Assembly: GCF_001425825.1 (NCBI RefSeq)
Contig: NZ_LMDM01000003.1
Coordinates: 77,956-141,955 of the forward strand
Source: Rhizobacter sp. Root1238
GTDB taxonomy: Bacteria; Pseudomonadota; Gammaproteobacteria; Burkholderiales; Burkholderiaceae_C
Direction: 5' to 3'
DNA length: 64,000 nucleotides
The translations under genes were made by a program, and so were the position numbers. Below the pieces are notes generated by a model, which was not told the origin of the DNA, did not search any database, and worked only from the letters and a program-made list of their open reading frames with translations. Positions 55,296 to 62,824 of the stretch are shown one piece after another. The stretch's first letter is position 1. Each line of letters begins with the position of its first letter.

Positions 55296-57130
55296 CAATG
55301 CTCCGGATGACCCTTCCCGATCCGATCCTGTCCCGCGCCCGCACGCTGACCGAACTCTTCGAGGCGCGCGTGCAGCGCAGCCCCGAAGGCACCGCGTACC
55401 GCCGCTTCGATGCCGCGGCCGGCCGCTGGGGCGCGCTCAGCTGGCGTGAAGCCGCGGCCGCGGTGCAGCGCTGGACCTTCGCGCTCGCGGCGCTGCAGCT
55501 GCCGGCCGGCGCCCGCGTCGGGCTGCTGCTGCCCAATGGCGTCGACGCGGTCTGGGCCGACCTGTCGACGATGGCCGCCGGCTGCGTGCCGGTGCCGATG
55601 CATGCGCTCGACAACCCGGCGAGCATCGCCTGGATCCTCGGCGACAGCGAGGCGGCCGTGCTGATGGTGCAGGAGGCCGCGCAATGGGAGGCGATCCGCG
55701 CCACCGGCGTCGCGCTGCCGGCGCTGCGCTGCGTCGTCGTGGTGGGCGCGGCGGCGTCGGTGCCGGCGGGAGAGGGCGGCGCCGTTCCGGTGGTCGCCGC
55801 GGGCGACTGGCTCGCCGCCGGTGCCGGCGCGGCCGGGCAGGCGAGCGCCGCACCGCGCCCCGAGGACCTCGCCGCGATCGTCTACACCTCCGGCACCACC
55901 GGCAAGCCCAAGGGCGTGATGCTCACGCATGCCAACGTGGTCGCCAACGTGATGGCGGTGCTGGCGCACGTCGCGCCGGGGCCGGACGACGTCTTCCTGT
56001 CGTTCCTGCCGCTGTCGCACACGTTCGAGCGCACCGCCGGCTACTACCTGCCGATCGCCGCCGGCAGCAGCGTCGCGCATGCGCGCTCGGTCGCGCTGCT
56101 GGCCGAGGACCTGCGCACCGTGCGCCCGACGGTGCTGATCTCGGTGCCGCGCATCTACGAGCGCGTGCGCGCGCAGCTCGATGCGCGGCTGGCCGGTTCG
56201 CGCGCGAAGCGCTGGCTGTTCGACGCGGCACAGGCCGTCGGCTGGCGGCGCTTCTGCCGGCAGCAGGGCCTGCCCTGCGCGGCCAGCCCGTGGGCGGCGG
56301 CCGAGATGCTGGTGGCGCCGCTGCTCGATGCGCTGGCCGGCCGGCCGCTGCGGGCGAGCTTCGGCGGCCGGCTGCGGGTGGCGGTGAGCGGCGGCGCGCC
56401 ACTCGCGCCGGCGCTCGCGCGCTGCTTCCTCGGCCTCGGGGTGCCGGTGCTGCAGGGCTACGGCATGACCGAGACCTCGCCGGTGGTCGCCGCCAACACG
56501 CTGGAGTACAACGACCCGGCCACCGTCGGCACCGCGCTGCAGGGCGTCGAGCTGCGCCTGGGCGAGAACCGCGAGCTGCAGGTGCGCGGCCCGAACGTGA
56601 TGGCGGGTTACTGGAAGCGGCCGCAGGACAGTGCGCGTGCGTTCACCGACGACGGCTGGCTGCGCACCGGCGACCAGGCGTCGATCGATGGCGGCCGCGT
56701 GCGCATCCTCGGGCGCATCAAGGAGATCATCGTCACGTCAACCGGCGAGAAGATCGCGCCGGCCGACCTGGAGCTTGCGATCGCGGCCGATCCGCTGTTC
56801 AGCCAGGTCTTCGTGCTCGGCGAGAACCGGCCGTTCATCGCGGCGGTGGCGGTGCTCGACCGCACGCAGTGGCAGGCGTTGGCGCAATCGCTCGGCGTCG
56901 ATCCGGCGCAGCCCGCGAGCCTGAACCTGCCGGCGGTGCAGCAGGCCGCGCTGCAGCGCATCGCGCGGCAGGCCGCCGCGTTCCCGCGCTACGGCGTGCC
57001 GCGTGCGGTGTGGGTGAGCCTGGACCCGTGGACGGTCGAGAACAGCCTGATGACGCCGACGCTGAAGCTCAAGCGCCACAACCTGCTGGCGCGCTTCGAG
57101 GCCGAGATCGACGGGCTGTACCGGCGCTGA
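55292..57130 (+). CDS. AMP-forming long-chain acyl-CoA synthetase
   Basis: A 612-residue ANL-superfamily enzyme that activates fatty acids with ATP and CoA. The P-loop IVYTSGTTGKPKGVMLTHAN, the YGMTETSPVV motif, WLRTGDQASID and RIKEIIVTSTGEKIAPADLE are present, close to FadD15-type long-chain synthetases. The ATG at 55292 overlaps the HiPIP stop, so the two are translationally coupled, an unexpected pairing. Oleate hydratase lies two genes downstream, hinting at fatty-acid metabolism. Confidence 0.92.
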   Translation: MTMLRMTLPDPILSRARTLTELFEARVQRSPEGTAYRRFDAAAGRWGALSWREAAAAVQRWTFALAALQLPAGARVGLLLPNGVDAVWADLSTMAAGCVPVPMHALDNPASIAWILGDSEAAVLMVQEAAQWEAIRATGVALPALRCVVVVGAAASVPAGEGGAVPVVAAGDWLAAGAGAAGQASAAPRPEDLAAIVYTSGTTGKPKGVMLTHANVVANVMAVLAHVAPGPDDVFLSFLPLSHTFERTAGYYLPIAAGSSVAHARSVALLAEDLRTVRPTVLISVPRIYERVRAQLDARLAGSRAKRWLFDAAQAVGWRRFCRQQGLPCAASPWAAAEMLVAPLLDALAGRPLRASFGGRLRVAVSGGAPLAPALARCFLGLGVPVLQGYGMTETSPVVAANTLEYNDPATVGTALQGVELRLGENRELQVRGPNVMAGYWKRPQDSARAFTDDGWLRTGDQASIDGGRVRILGRIKEIIVTSTGEKIAPADLELAIAADPLFSQVFVLGENRPFIAAVAVLDRTQWQALAQSLGVDPAQPASLNLPAVQQAALQRIARQAAAFPRYGVPRAVWVSLDPWTVENSLMTPTLKLKRHNLLARFEAEIDGLYRR

Positions 57131-57139
57131 CGGCGGCCG

Positions 57140-57153
57140 CTGATCTGGATCAA
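57140..57153. promoter_or_regulatory. FNR-like box upstream of the third Usp gene
   Basis: CTGATCTGGATCAA matches 9 of 10 positions. Its centre is about 75 nt before the start codon. It lies just after the acyl-CoA synthetase stop. Confidence 0.5.
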
Positions 57154-57221
57154 GCCCGCGCGGCCGCGGGGTTCCCACACTGTCGCGGTGGCAGGTCGCC
57201 ACGCCACCCGGGAAACCCATC

Positions 57222-57689
57222 ATGTACCAACGCATTCTCGTGCCGATCGACGGCAGCGCCACCTCGATGCTCGGCCTGGACGAGGCCATCCGCCTGGCCA
57301 GGCTGACCGGTGGCCAGATCCGCCTGCTGAACCTGGTCGAGGACCCGACGCTGAGCGCCGGCTACGCGAGCTTTGCGGCCTATTCCGGCGAGGTGCTGCC
57401 GGTGCTGCGCCAGGCCGGCGAGGAGATCCTCGAGAAGGGGCGCGCCGTCGCGCTCGCCGCCGGCATCGCCGTCGACTCGCAGCTGTTCGAGGGCCTGGCC
57501 ACGCGCCTGGCCGACGCGGTCGAGCAGGAAACGCGCCGCTGGGGGGCCGACCTGGTCGTGCTCGGCACGCACGGTCGCCGCGGCGCGAGCCGCTTCTTCC
57601 TCGGCAGCGATGCGGAGCAGGTGCTGCGCTCGTCGCCGGTGCCGGTGCTGCTGGTGCGCACGCCCGAAGCCGCCACGACGACTGCGTGA
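57222..57689 (+). CDS. Universal stress protein, single domain (third usp gene)
   Basis: A 155-residue UspA-family protein: RILVPIDGSATSMLGLDEAI at the N-terminus and the ATP-binding motif LVVLGTHGRRGASRFFLGSD near the C-terminus. It differs in sequence from the other two usp genes here. An FNR-like box upstream suggests induction by low oxygen, as known for several usp genes of ANR/DosR-type regulons. It is convergent with the oleate hydratase gene (34-nt gap). Confidence 0.92.
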   Translation: MYQRILVPIDGSATSMLGLDEAIRLARLTGGQIRLLNLVEDPTLSAGYASFAAYSGEVLPVLRQAGEEILEKGRAVALAAGIAVDSQLFEGLATRLADAVEQETRRWGADLVVLGTHGRRGASRFFLGSDAEQVLRSSPVPVLLVRTPEAATTTA

Positions 57690-57723
57690 GCGTGTTGGTC
57701 GGCTGAGCCCGGCCGGCGGCGCG

Positions 57724-59316
57724 TCAGCCCACCAGCGTCTTCATCGCCGCCAGCGCGACCGCCGGGTCGGCGATCGCGTGGTACACGGCGGGGATCGGCC
57801 GTTCGATGCCGAGCAGGCCGTACACCGCATGCATCGCGCTGCGCACCGAATACTCGACGGTGAACACCACGTCCTCCGGGATCTCGACGTACTGGCCGAG
57901 CAGCGCGTAGTTCAGCGCGCCGCGCGGCACCACCTCCGGCCGGTCGCCGGCGCCGCGGCACGCGAACTCGCTGGTGATGTACGGCATCATCACCGGGATC
58001 GCGGTGCTGGTGGCCAGCAGCTGGTCGAGGATGTCGGTGAAGCCGAGGTGGCGCACCAGCTCCTCGAGGATCTCCCGGCCGGTGCAGTCGGCCATCGGCT
58101 TGTCGATGTAGTTGCCCGGCTTGTCGACGAACAGCCCGTAGCCCCACACCGTCCAGACGCCGTCCGGCTGGTTCGCGAAGTGCGGGGCGTGCGGCACGAC
58201 GATCGACATCAGCCAGTTCGACGCCTTGAAGGTCATCAGCCCACCGGTGCCCGGCGCATTGCCGGAGAACTGGCGGATGCGCTCGATCAGTGCCGGGTTG
58301 CGCAGCGTCAGCGTGAACGACAGCCACTTGCTGAGGTCCACGTCGCCGCAGAAGGCCTGCGGGCGGCCGAAGCCCGGCGCCTTGTGCGCGAGCCGCTTCC
58401 ACAGTGTCCACGCGCCTTCGAGCGGCTCGCGCACCAGCGTGGCCGCGCGGTCGTGGCCGCCGCGGCTCGCGTCGGCCGTCATCGAGCCGAGCGTCAGGAA
58501 CACCTTGTCGTCGCGGGCGAGGTCGATCGCGAACGGCCGGCCGGCGCGCTCGCCATGCAGCCTCTCGATGCGCCGTCCGCCGCCCTCCTCGGCGAAATCG
58601 GCGTCCAGCACGCGGCTTGCGAGCTCGAACACCACGCCGTGCTGCGCGAGCCATTCCTGCATCGGCCGCACCACCGAGTCGTACTGGTTCAACGGCGTGC
58701 GGCGCACGCCGCCGAGCGTGTGGATGCGCGGGAATTCCTGCAGGAAGCGCAGCATGTAGCGGCGCAGCTCGACCGCGCTGTGCCAGTTCTGGAACGCGAA
58801 GGTGGTGCGCCACAGGGCCCAGAAGTTCGTCTCGAAGAAGTGCGGCGCGAACCAGTCGTCGATGCGGCGCGTGCCGAGCAGCCGTTCGGGCGTGACCAGC
58901 AGGCGCACCAGGTCGAGCCGGTCGTGCAGGTCGAAGCCGAGCGCGCTCGCGTCGAGGATGCGGTGCTCGCCGTCGATCAGCCGGGCTCCCGCGTCGGTGA
59001 GCACCTCGGCGTTGAAGGCCCACACCGCGTCCTTCACGCTGCGCGAGCGGTCGCCGGCGGCCGGCACGCTCGCGAGCACGTCCCACAGGCACACGTAGGC
59101 CTCCTCGGTCCACATGCGCCCGCCGCGGGTCAGGAAGCCGCCGATCGCATCGCCGCTGCCGTCGAGCGCGCCGCCGACGACCGGCAGCTCCTCGAGGATG
59201 CGGATGTCGCGGCCGCGCCAGCCGGCATCGCGGATCAGCAGGACGGCGGCGGACATTGCGGCGATGCCGCTGCCGACGAAGAAGGCGCGGGGAGAGGAGG
59301 GAAGGGGCATGGTCAT
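57724..59316 (-). CDS. ohyA: Oleate hydratase (myosin-cross-reactive antigen family)
   Basis: A 530-residue FAD-binding protein of the oleate hydratase family, which adds water to unsaturated fatty acids to give 10-hydroxy acids. The nucleotide-binding start is FFVGSGIAAMSAAVLLIRDA, followed by ILEELPVVGGALDGSGD, RGGRMWTEEAYVCLWD, DDWFAPHFFETNFWALWRTT and a C-terminal YSVRSAMHAVYGLLGI. Two ATGs are near (59316 and 59310); neither has a clear ribosome-binding site. It stands between a usp gene and a SafE-type gene. Confidence 0.9.
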   Translation of the reverse strand: MTMPLPSSPRAFFVGSGIAAMSAAVLLIRDAGWRGRDIRILEELPVVGGALDGSGDAIGGFLTRGGRMWTEEAYVCLWDVLASVPAAGDRSRSVKDAVWAFNAEVLTDAGARLIDGEHRILDASALGFDLHDRLDLVRLLVTPERLLGTRRIDDWFAPHFFETNFWALWRTTFAFQNWHSAVELRRYMLRFLQEFPRIHTLGGVRRTPLNQYDSVVRPMQEWLAQHGVVFELASRVLDADFAEEGGGRRIERLHGERAGRPFAIDLARDDKVFLTLGSMTADASRGGHDRAATLVREPLEGAWTLWKRLAHKAPGFGRPQAFCGDVDLSKWLSFTLTLRNPALIERIRQFSGNAPGTGGLMTFKASNWLMSIVVPHAPHFANQPDGVWTVWGYGLFVDKPGNYIDKPMADCTGREILEELVRHLGFTDILDQLLATSTAIPVMMPYITSEFACRGAGDRPEVVPRGALNYALLGQYVEIPEDVVFTVEYSVRSAMHAVYGLLGIERPIPAVYHAIADPAVALAAMKTLVG

Positions 59317-59329
59317 GTCGAAAGGAGGA

Positions 59330-60058
59330 TCAGGAGGTGGTACAGAAGAGCGCCGCGTCCGGCCACAGCCCGCGGCCGAGCGACCAGCCCGAGCCGAGCA
59401 CCAGGCACAGGCCGGCGAGGCGGATGCCCCAGGCGAGCGCTTGCCGGTCGAGCCGGGTCCACAGCAGCGGAGCGCCCCACAGCGCGAGCGACGACGCGAC
59501 GGCGAAGGCCGCCATCACGCCGGCGCCGGCCAGCGCGCCGTCGGCCAGCGCCGCGAGCACCAGCGCCGACTGCAGCAGCCCGCACGGCCACGCGACCCAC
59601 AGGCTGCCGGCGGCACCGGCCTTCAGCGGCCCGGCCACCACCTGCCAGCCACCGGCGCGCGGCGCCTGCGCCGTCGCCGTCGCCGTTGCCGTTGCCGTTG
59701 CCGTTGCCGGTACCCGGCCGAGCTGCGCGAGCCAGCGCGGCTGCCGCCCGCTGGCCAGCAGCCACAGCCCGAGCGCGACGCCGGCGACGTGCAGCAGCGC
59801 CCACAGCGGGCGCAGGGCCGGCGTCGCCTGGGCCATCCAGCCGAGGGCCGAGACGCTGGAGGCGACCACGGCGCCGGCCAGCGCATAGCCGAGCAGGCGT
59901 CCGCCGTGGAAGGCAGCGGCGGCCCGCAGCGTGCGACCGCCCGCGCTGCCGCCGCAGGCGCGCACGACGGCGGCGCTGCTCGCGCCGCACATCGCCGCGC
60001 AATGCACCGAGCCGGCCAGGCCGAGCAGTGCGGCACCGGTGAACAGCGCAGTGCTCAT
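59330..60058 (-). CDS. SafE/UreH-type sulfite exporter-like membrane protein
   Basis: A 242-residue membrane protein with six or seven spans of the UreH/TauE-SafE-like group often found beside cytochrome cbb3 oxidase genes. The family features are the N-terminal GLAGSVHCAAMCG, AFHGGRLLGYALAGAVVAS, and WPCGLLQSALVLAALADGAL. Proteins of this type are proposed to move copper or other ions for oxidase assembly. A Thr-Ala repeat in a loop is encoded by a hexanucleotide repeat. It starts 5 nt after hemN on the same strand. Confidence 0.8.
   Translation of the reverse strand: MSTALFTGAALLGLAGSVHCAAMCGASSAAVVRACGGSAGGRTLRAAAAFHGGRLLGYALAGAVVASSVSALGWMAQATPALRPLWALLHVAGVALGLWLLASGRQPRWLAQLGRVPATATATATATATAQAPRAGGWQVVAGPLKAGAAGSLWVAWPCGLLQSALVLAALADGALAGAGVMAAFAVASSLALWGAPLLWTRLDRQALAWGIRLAGLCLVLGSGWSLGRGLWPDAALFCTTS
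59670..59705. repeat. Hexanucleotide tandem repeat inside the SafE-type gene
   Basis: Six consecutive 6-bp units on the plus strand, two GCCGTC and four GCCGTT, followed by a degenerate GCCGGT. On the coding strand they encode alternating Thr-Ala in a loop of the membrane protein. Because units are a multiple of three, changes in copy number would alter loop length without a frameshift. Confidence 0.85.
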
Positions 60059-60063
60059 CGTCG

Positions 60064-61488
60064 TCACAGCACGCGCGAGAAGCGCGCGCCGGTCGACGTG
60101 GTGCGGCCGCCTTCGCGCATCCGTGCGCGGGCGGCCTGCAGGTGGCGGTCGAACACCATCGCGATCGCACGCACCAGCAGCCAGCCGCGCGGGGTGACCC
60201 GCACGGTCGCGCCGTTCTCGATCTCGACCAGGCCGTCGGCGACGAAGACCTGCAGCGACGCGAGCTCGGGTGCGAAATACGCCTTGCCGTCGACCTGGTG
60301 CGACAGGCCGAGCGCCGCCAGGTCGACGCTGCCCTGGCACATCAGCGCCATGATCACGTCGCGGCGCAGCAGGTCGTCGGCATCGAGCGCGAGGCCGCGC
60401 ACGACCGGGAAGCGGCGCTGCGCGAGCGCCTCGTAGTACTCCGGCAGCGTCTTCGCGTTCTGGCTGTAGCTGGCCCCCATGCGGCCGATCGCCGAGACGC
60501 CGAGGGCGACCAGGTCGCAATCGGGCTGCGTGCTGTAGCCCTGGAAGTTGCGGTGCAGCCGGCCGGCGCGGCGCGCGCGGGCGAGCGCGTCGCCGGGCAG
60601 CGCGAAGTGGTCCATGCCGATGTCTTCATAGCCGGCGGCGAGGAAACCGTGGATCGCGCCGCGCAGCATCGCGACGCGGTCGGCGCCGCCGGGCAGCTCG
60701 GCGGTGACGATGCGCCGCTGCGGCTTGAAGCGTTCCGGCAGGTGCGCATAGCCGTACAGCGCGACGCGGTCGGGCCGCAGCTCGGCGACCCGCGCGACGG
60801 TCTCGGCCATGCTCTGCGGCGTCTGTTTCGGCAGGCCATAGATCAGGTCGACGTTGATCGACTCGTAGCCCTGCACGCGCGCGGCGGCGACCAGCACGCG
60901 CACGTCCTCGAAGGGCTGGACGCGGTGCACCGCCTGCTGCACGTCGGGCTGGATGTCCTGCACGCCGAAGCTGATGCGGTTGAAGCCGAGGGTGCGGACG
61001 TGCGCCAGCCGTGCCGGCGTGACGGTGCGCGGGTCGACCTCGATCGAGATCTCGGCGTCGGGCAGCAGCCGGAAGGCGGCGCGCAGCGTCGACATCAGCC
61101 GCGTGAGTTCGGCATCGTTCAGGAAGGTCGGCGAGCCGCCGCCCAGGTGCAGCTGCGACACCGGCAGCCCGGTGCCGAGCGCGGTGACGTGCAGGTCGAT
61201 CTCGACGGCGAGGGCGTCCAGGTATTCGACGGCGCGCTCGTGGTGGCGCGTGATCACCTTGTTGCAGGCGCAGTAGTAGCAGACCGATTCGCAGAACGGG
61301 ATGTGCACGTAGAGCGACAGCGGGGCGCCGCTGGCGCCGCGCGCGAGCAGCGTGCGCTGGTACGCCGGCGCATCGAACGCCTCGCCGAAGCGGTCGGCCG
61401 TCGGGTACGAGGTGTAGCGCGGACCGGGCACGTCGAAGCGGCGCAGCAGGTCGTCGTCGAGCGGAAGGGAGGAGGTTGCAGAGGCCAT
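60064..61488 (-). CDS. hemN: Oxygen-independent coproporphyrinogen III oxidase
   Basis: A 474-residue radical-SAM enzyme that decarboxylates coproporphyrinogen III to protoporphyrinogen IX without O2, supplying haem under anoxia. The cluster motif is Cys66-X3-Cys70-X2-Cys73 (PFCESVCYYCACNK), with LHLGGGSPTFL, ISFGVQDIQPDVQQAV and the C-terminal HemN domain. PGPRYTSYPTADRF at the N-terminus is typical of HemN. The start at 61488 is preferred over an extension to 61590 that runs into the fnr gene. An FNR-like box lies between it and that divergent fnr gene. Confidence 0.96.
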   Translation of the reverse strand: MASATSSLPLDDDLLRRFDVPGPRYTSYPTADRFGEAFDAPAYQRTLLARGASGAPLSLYVHIPFCESVCYYCACNKVITRHHERAVEYLDALAVEIDLHVTALGTGLPVSQLHLGGGSPTFLNDAELTRLMSTLRAAFRLLPDAEISIEVDPRTVTPARLAHVRTLGFNRISFGVQDIQPDVQQAVHRVQPFEDVRVLVAAARVQGYESINVDLIYGLPKQTPQSMAETVARVAELRPDRVALYGYAHLPERFKPQRRIVTAELPGGADRVAMLRGAIHGFLAAGYEDIGMDHFALPGDALARARRAGRLHRNFQGYSTQPDCDLVALGVSAIGRMGASYSQNAKTLPEYYEALAQRRFPVVRGLALDADDLLRRDVIMALMCQGSVDLAALGLSHQVDGKAYFAPELASLQVFVADGLVEIENGATVRVTPRGWLLVRAIAMVFDRHLQAARARMREGGRTTSTGARFSRVL

Positions 61489-61522
61489 GGCCGCACTGTC
61501 GCGCGGCGCGTGCCGCGGCGGT

Positions 61523-61536
61523 TTGCGCTGGATCAA
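61523..61536. promoter_or_regulatory. FNR-like box between hemN and fnr
   Basis: TTGCGCTGGATCAA matches 8 of 10 positions by strict consensus (TTGCG left, ATCAA right). Its centre is about 41 nt from the hemN start and about 33 nt from the divergent fnr start; it may serve both, including autoregulation. Confidence 0.5.
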
Positions 61537-61562
61537 TCGGCGCCCGCGAGCGGCCTCCCACA

Positions 61563-62285
61563 ATGGCTTCGATGAACCATTCCCCAGCATTGCCCGCCGA
61601 ACCCGACTGCGCGCTGTGCGAGCGGCGCCACCTGTGCCTGCCGGTCGTGCGCGACGACCTCGTGTCGGCGGTGGCCGGCAGCGTGCGCCGGGTGGCGGCC
61701 GGCGACACGCTGTTCCAGCAGGACGAGGGCTTCGTCTCGCTGTATGCGGTGCGCAGCGGCAGCTTCAAGACCAGCGTCGGCACGCCGCCGCGCAACGGCC
61801 GCGTGACCGGCTTTGCCTTGCCGGGCGACCTGCTCGGGCTGGATGCGATCGATGCCGGGCTGCACCGCTGCCAGGGGATCGCGTTGCAGGATTCCGAGGT
61901 CTGCGAGCTGCCGTACGACCAGGTCGAGCAGGCGCTGGCGGCGTCGGGGGTGCTGCAGCGGCGCTTCCACCAGCTGATGAGCCGCGAGATCGTGCGCGAC
62001 CATGCGCTGATGCGGCTGCTCGGCCAGCGCCAGGCGGGCGCGCGCATTGCGGCCTTCCTGCTCGGGCTGTCGGAGCGGGCGCAGGAGCGCGGGCAGTCGG
62101 CCGCCGAACTGCGCCTGCCGATGAGCCGCGAGGACATCGGCAGCCACCTGGGCCTGCGCATCGAAACCGTCAGCCACGTGCTGACACGGCTGCGCGCGTC
62201 GGGCTGCCTGCGGGTGCGCCTGCGCGAGATCGACATCGTCGACATGCCGGGCCTGCGTTCCGTGGCCGAGGGGCACGCTGCCTGA
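61563..62285 (+). CDS. FNR-type regulator with altered recognition helix
   Basis: A 240-residue FNR-family protein with CX2CX5C (Cys16, Cys19, Cys25) and Cys103, so it should bind an oxygen-sensitive [4Fe-4S] cluster. The HTH is MSREDIGSHLGLRIETVSHV. The usual E-T-x-S-R of FNR reads E-T-V-S-H here: the arginine that contacts DNA is His205. The other two FNR-family proteins in the window keep Arg. It diverges from hemN and precedes the cbb3 maturation genes on the other strand. Starts at 61563 or 61572 are both possible. Confidence 0.88.
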   Translation: MASMNHSPALPAEPDCALCERRHLCLPVVRDDLVSAVAGSVRRVAAGDTLFQQDEGFVSLYAVRSGSFKTSVGTPPRNGRVTGFALPGDLLGLDAIDAGLHRCQGIALQDSEVCELPYDQVEQALAASGVLQRRFHQLMSREIVRDHALMRLLGQRQAGARIAAFLLGLSERAQERGQSAAELRLPMSREDIGSHLGLRIETVSHVLTRLRASGCLRVRLREIDIVDMPGLRSVAEGHAA

Positions 62286-62330
62286 GTCGTGCGCGTGCGG
62301 ATGCCGCTCCGCGAACCGTCGATCTGCTCG

Positions 62331-62561
62331 CTAGGGAGCGTCGCTCTCCAACAGCGCCGTCAGCGCCGACGACGTCGCGATGGTGCCCCAGAAGATCAGG
62401 AAGGTGACGCTGTAGATCGCGCGCGGCGACCAGCCGATCAGCGGGCCGCCGAACCACTGGAATTCATTCGGGTCGACCACCACGAAGACCAGCGCCTCCA
62501 GCACGCCCGCCATCATGAAGGCCGGCCACAGGATCGTGATGAAGCGGGTGCTGCGGATCAT
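62331..62561 (-). CDS. Small membrane protein of the cbb3-oxidase cluster (unassigned)
   Basis: A 76-residue protein with two hydrophobic segments, MIRSTRFITILWPAFMMAGV and SPRAIYSVTFLIFWGTIATS, joined by a polar loop with the acidic DPNEFQWFGG. I do not recognise a named family. It follows the fixH-like gene by 9 nt and ends near the convergent fnr gene. Position suggests a role in oxidase assembly or stability. Confidence 0.65.
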   Translation of the reverse strand: MIRSTRFITILWPAFMMAGVLEALVFVVVDPNEFQWFGGPLIGWSPRAIYSVTFLIFWGTIATSSALTALLESDAP

Positions 62562-62570
62562 GGCGGCCGC

Positions 62571-62807
62571 TCAGGGTGCCGGCGTCGCGGCATGGTTGCG
62601 CGCCTGCTGCGCCGGCGCGGCCGCCGTCTTGGCCGCCGCGACGCGCGCCGCGGCGCTCGCCGGCTCGTCCAGCACCGGGTCGACGTGCGTCCAGGCCAGC
62701 ACCATCGTCACGATGCCGGCCACCACCACGGCGGCCGGTCCGCTGATCACCAGCCACACCATCCTGTAGCGCCACCACGGCGGCGCGAGCGTCACGGTCG
62801 GGGTCAT
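62571..62807 (-). CDS. FixH/CcoH-like membrane protein (short variant)
   Basis: A 78-residue single-span protein, MTPTVTLAPPWWRYRMVWLV followed by ISGPAAVVVAGIVTMVLAW, matching the N-terminal anchor (W-R-x-x-x-VWLVISGP) of betaproteobacterial FixH-like proteins next to ccoG. The family's usual D-x-D-Y-Y-x-K-G segment after the helix is replaced by an alanine-rich tail, so the periplasmic domain is reduced. It has a strong ribosome-binding site (aaggagacacgc), 17 nt after ccoG. Confidence 0.72.
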   Translation of the reverse strand: MTPTVTLAPPWWRYRMVWLVISGPAAVVVAGIVTMVLAWTHVDPVLDEPASAAARVAAAKTAAAPAQQARNHAATPAP

Positions 62808-62824
62808 GCGTGTCTCCTTGTCGT

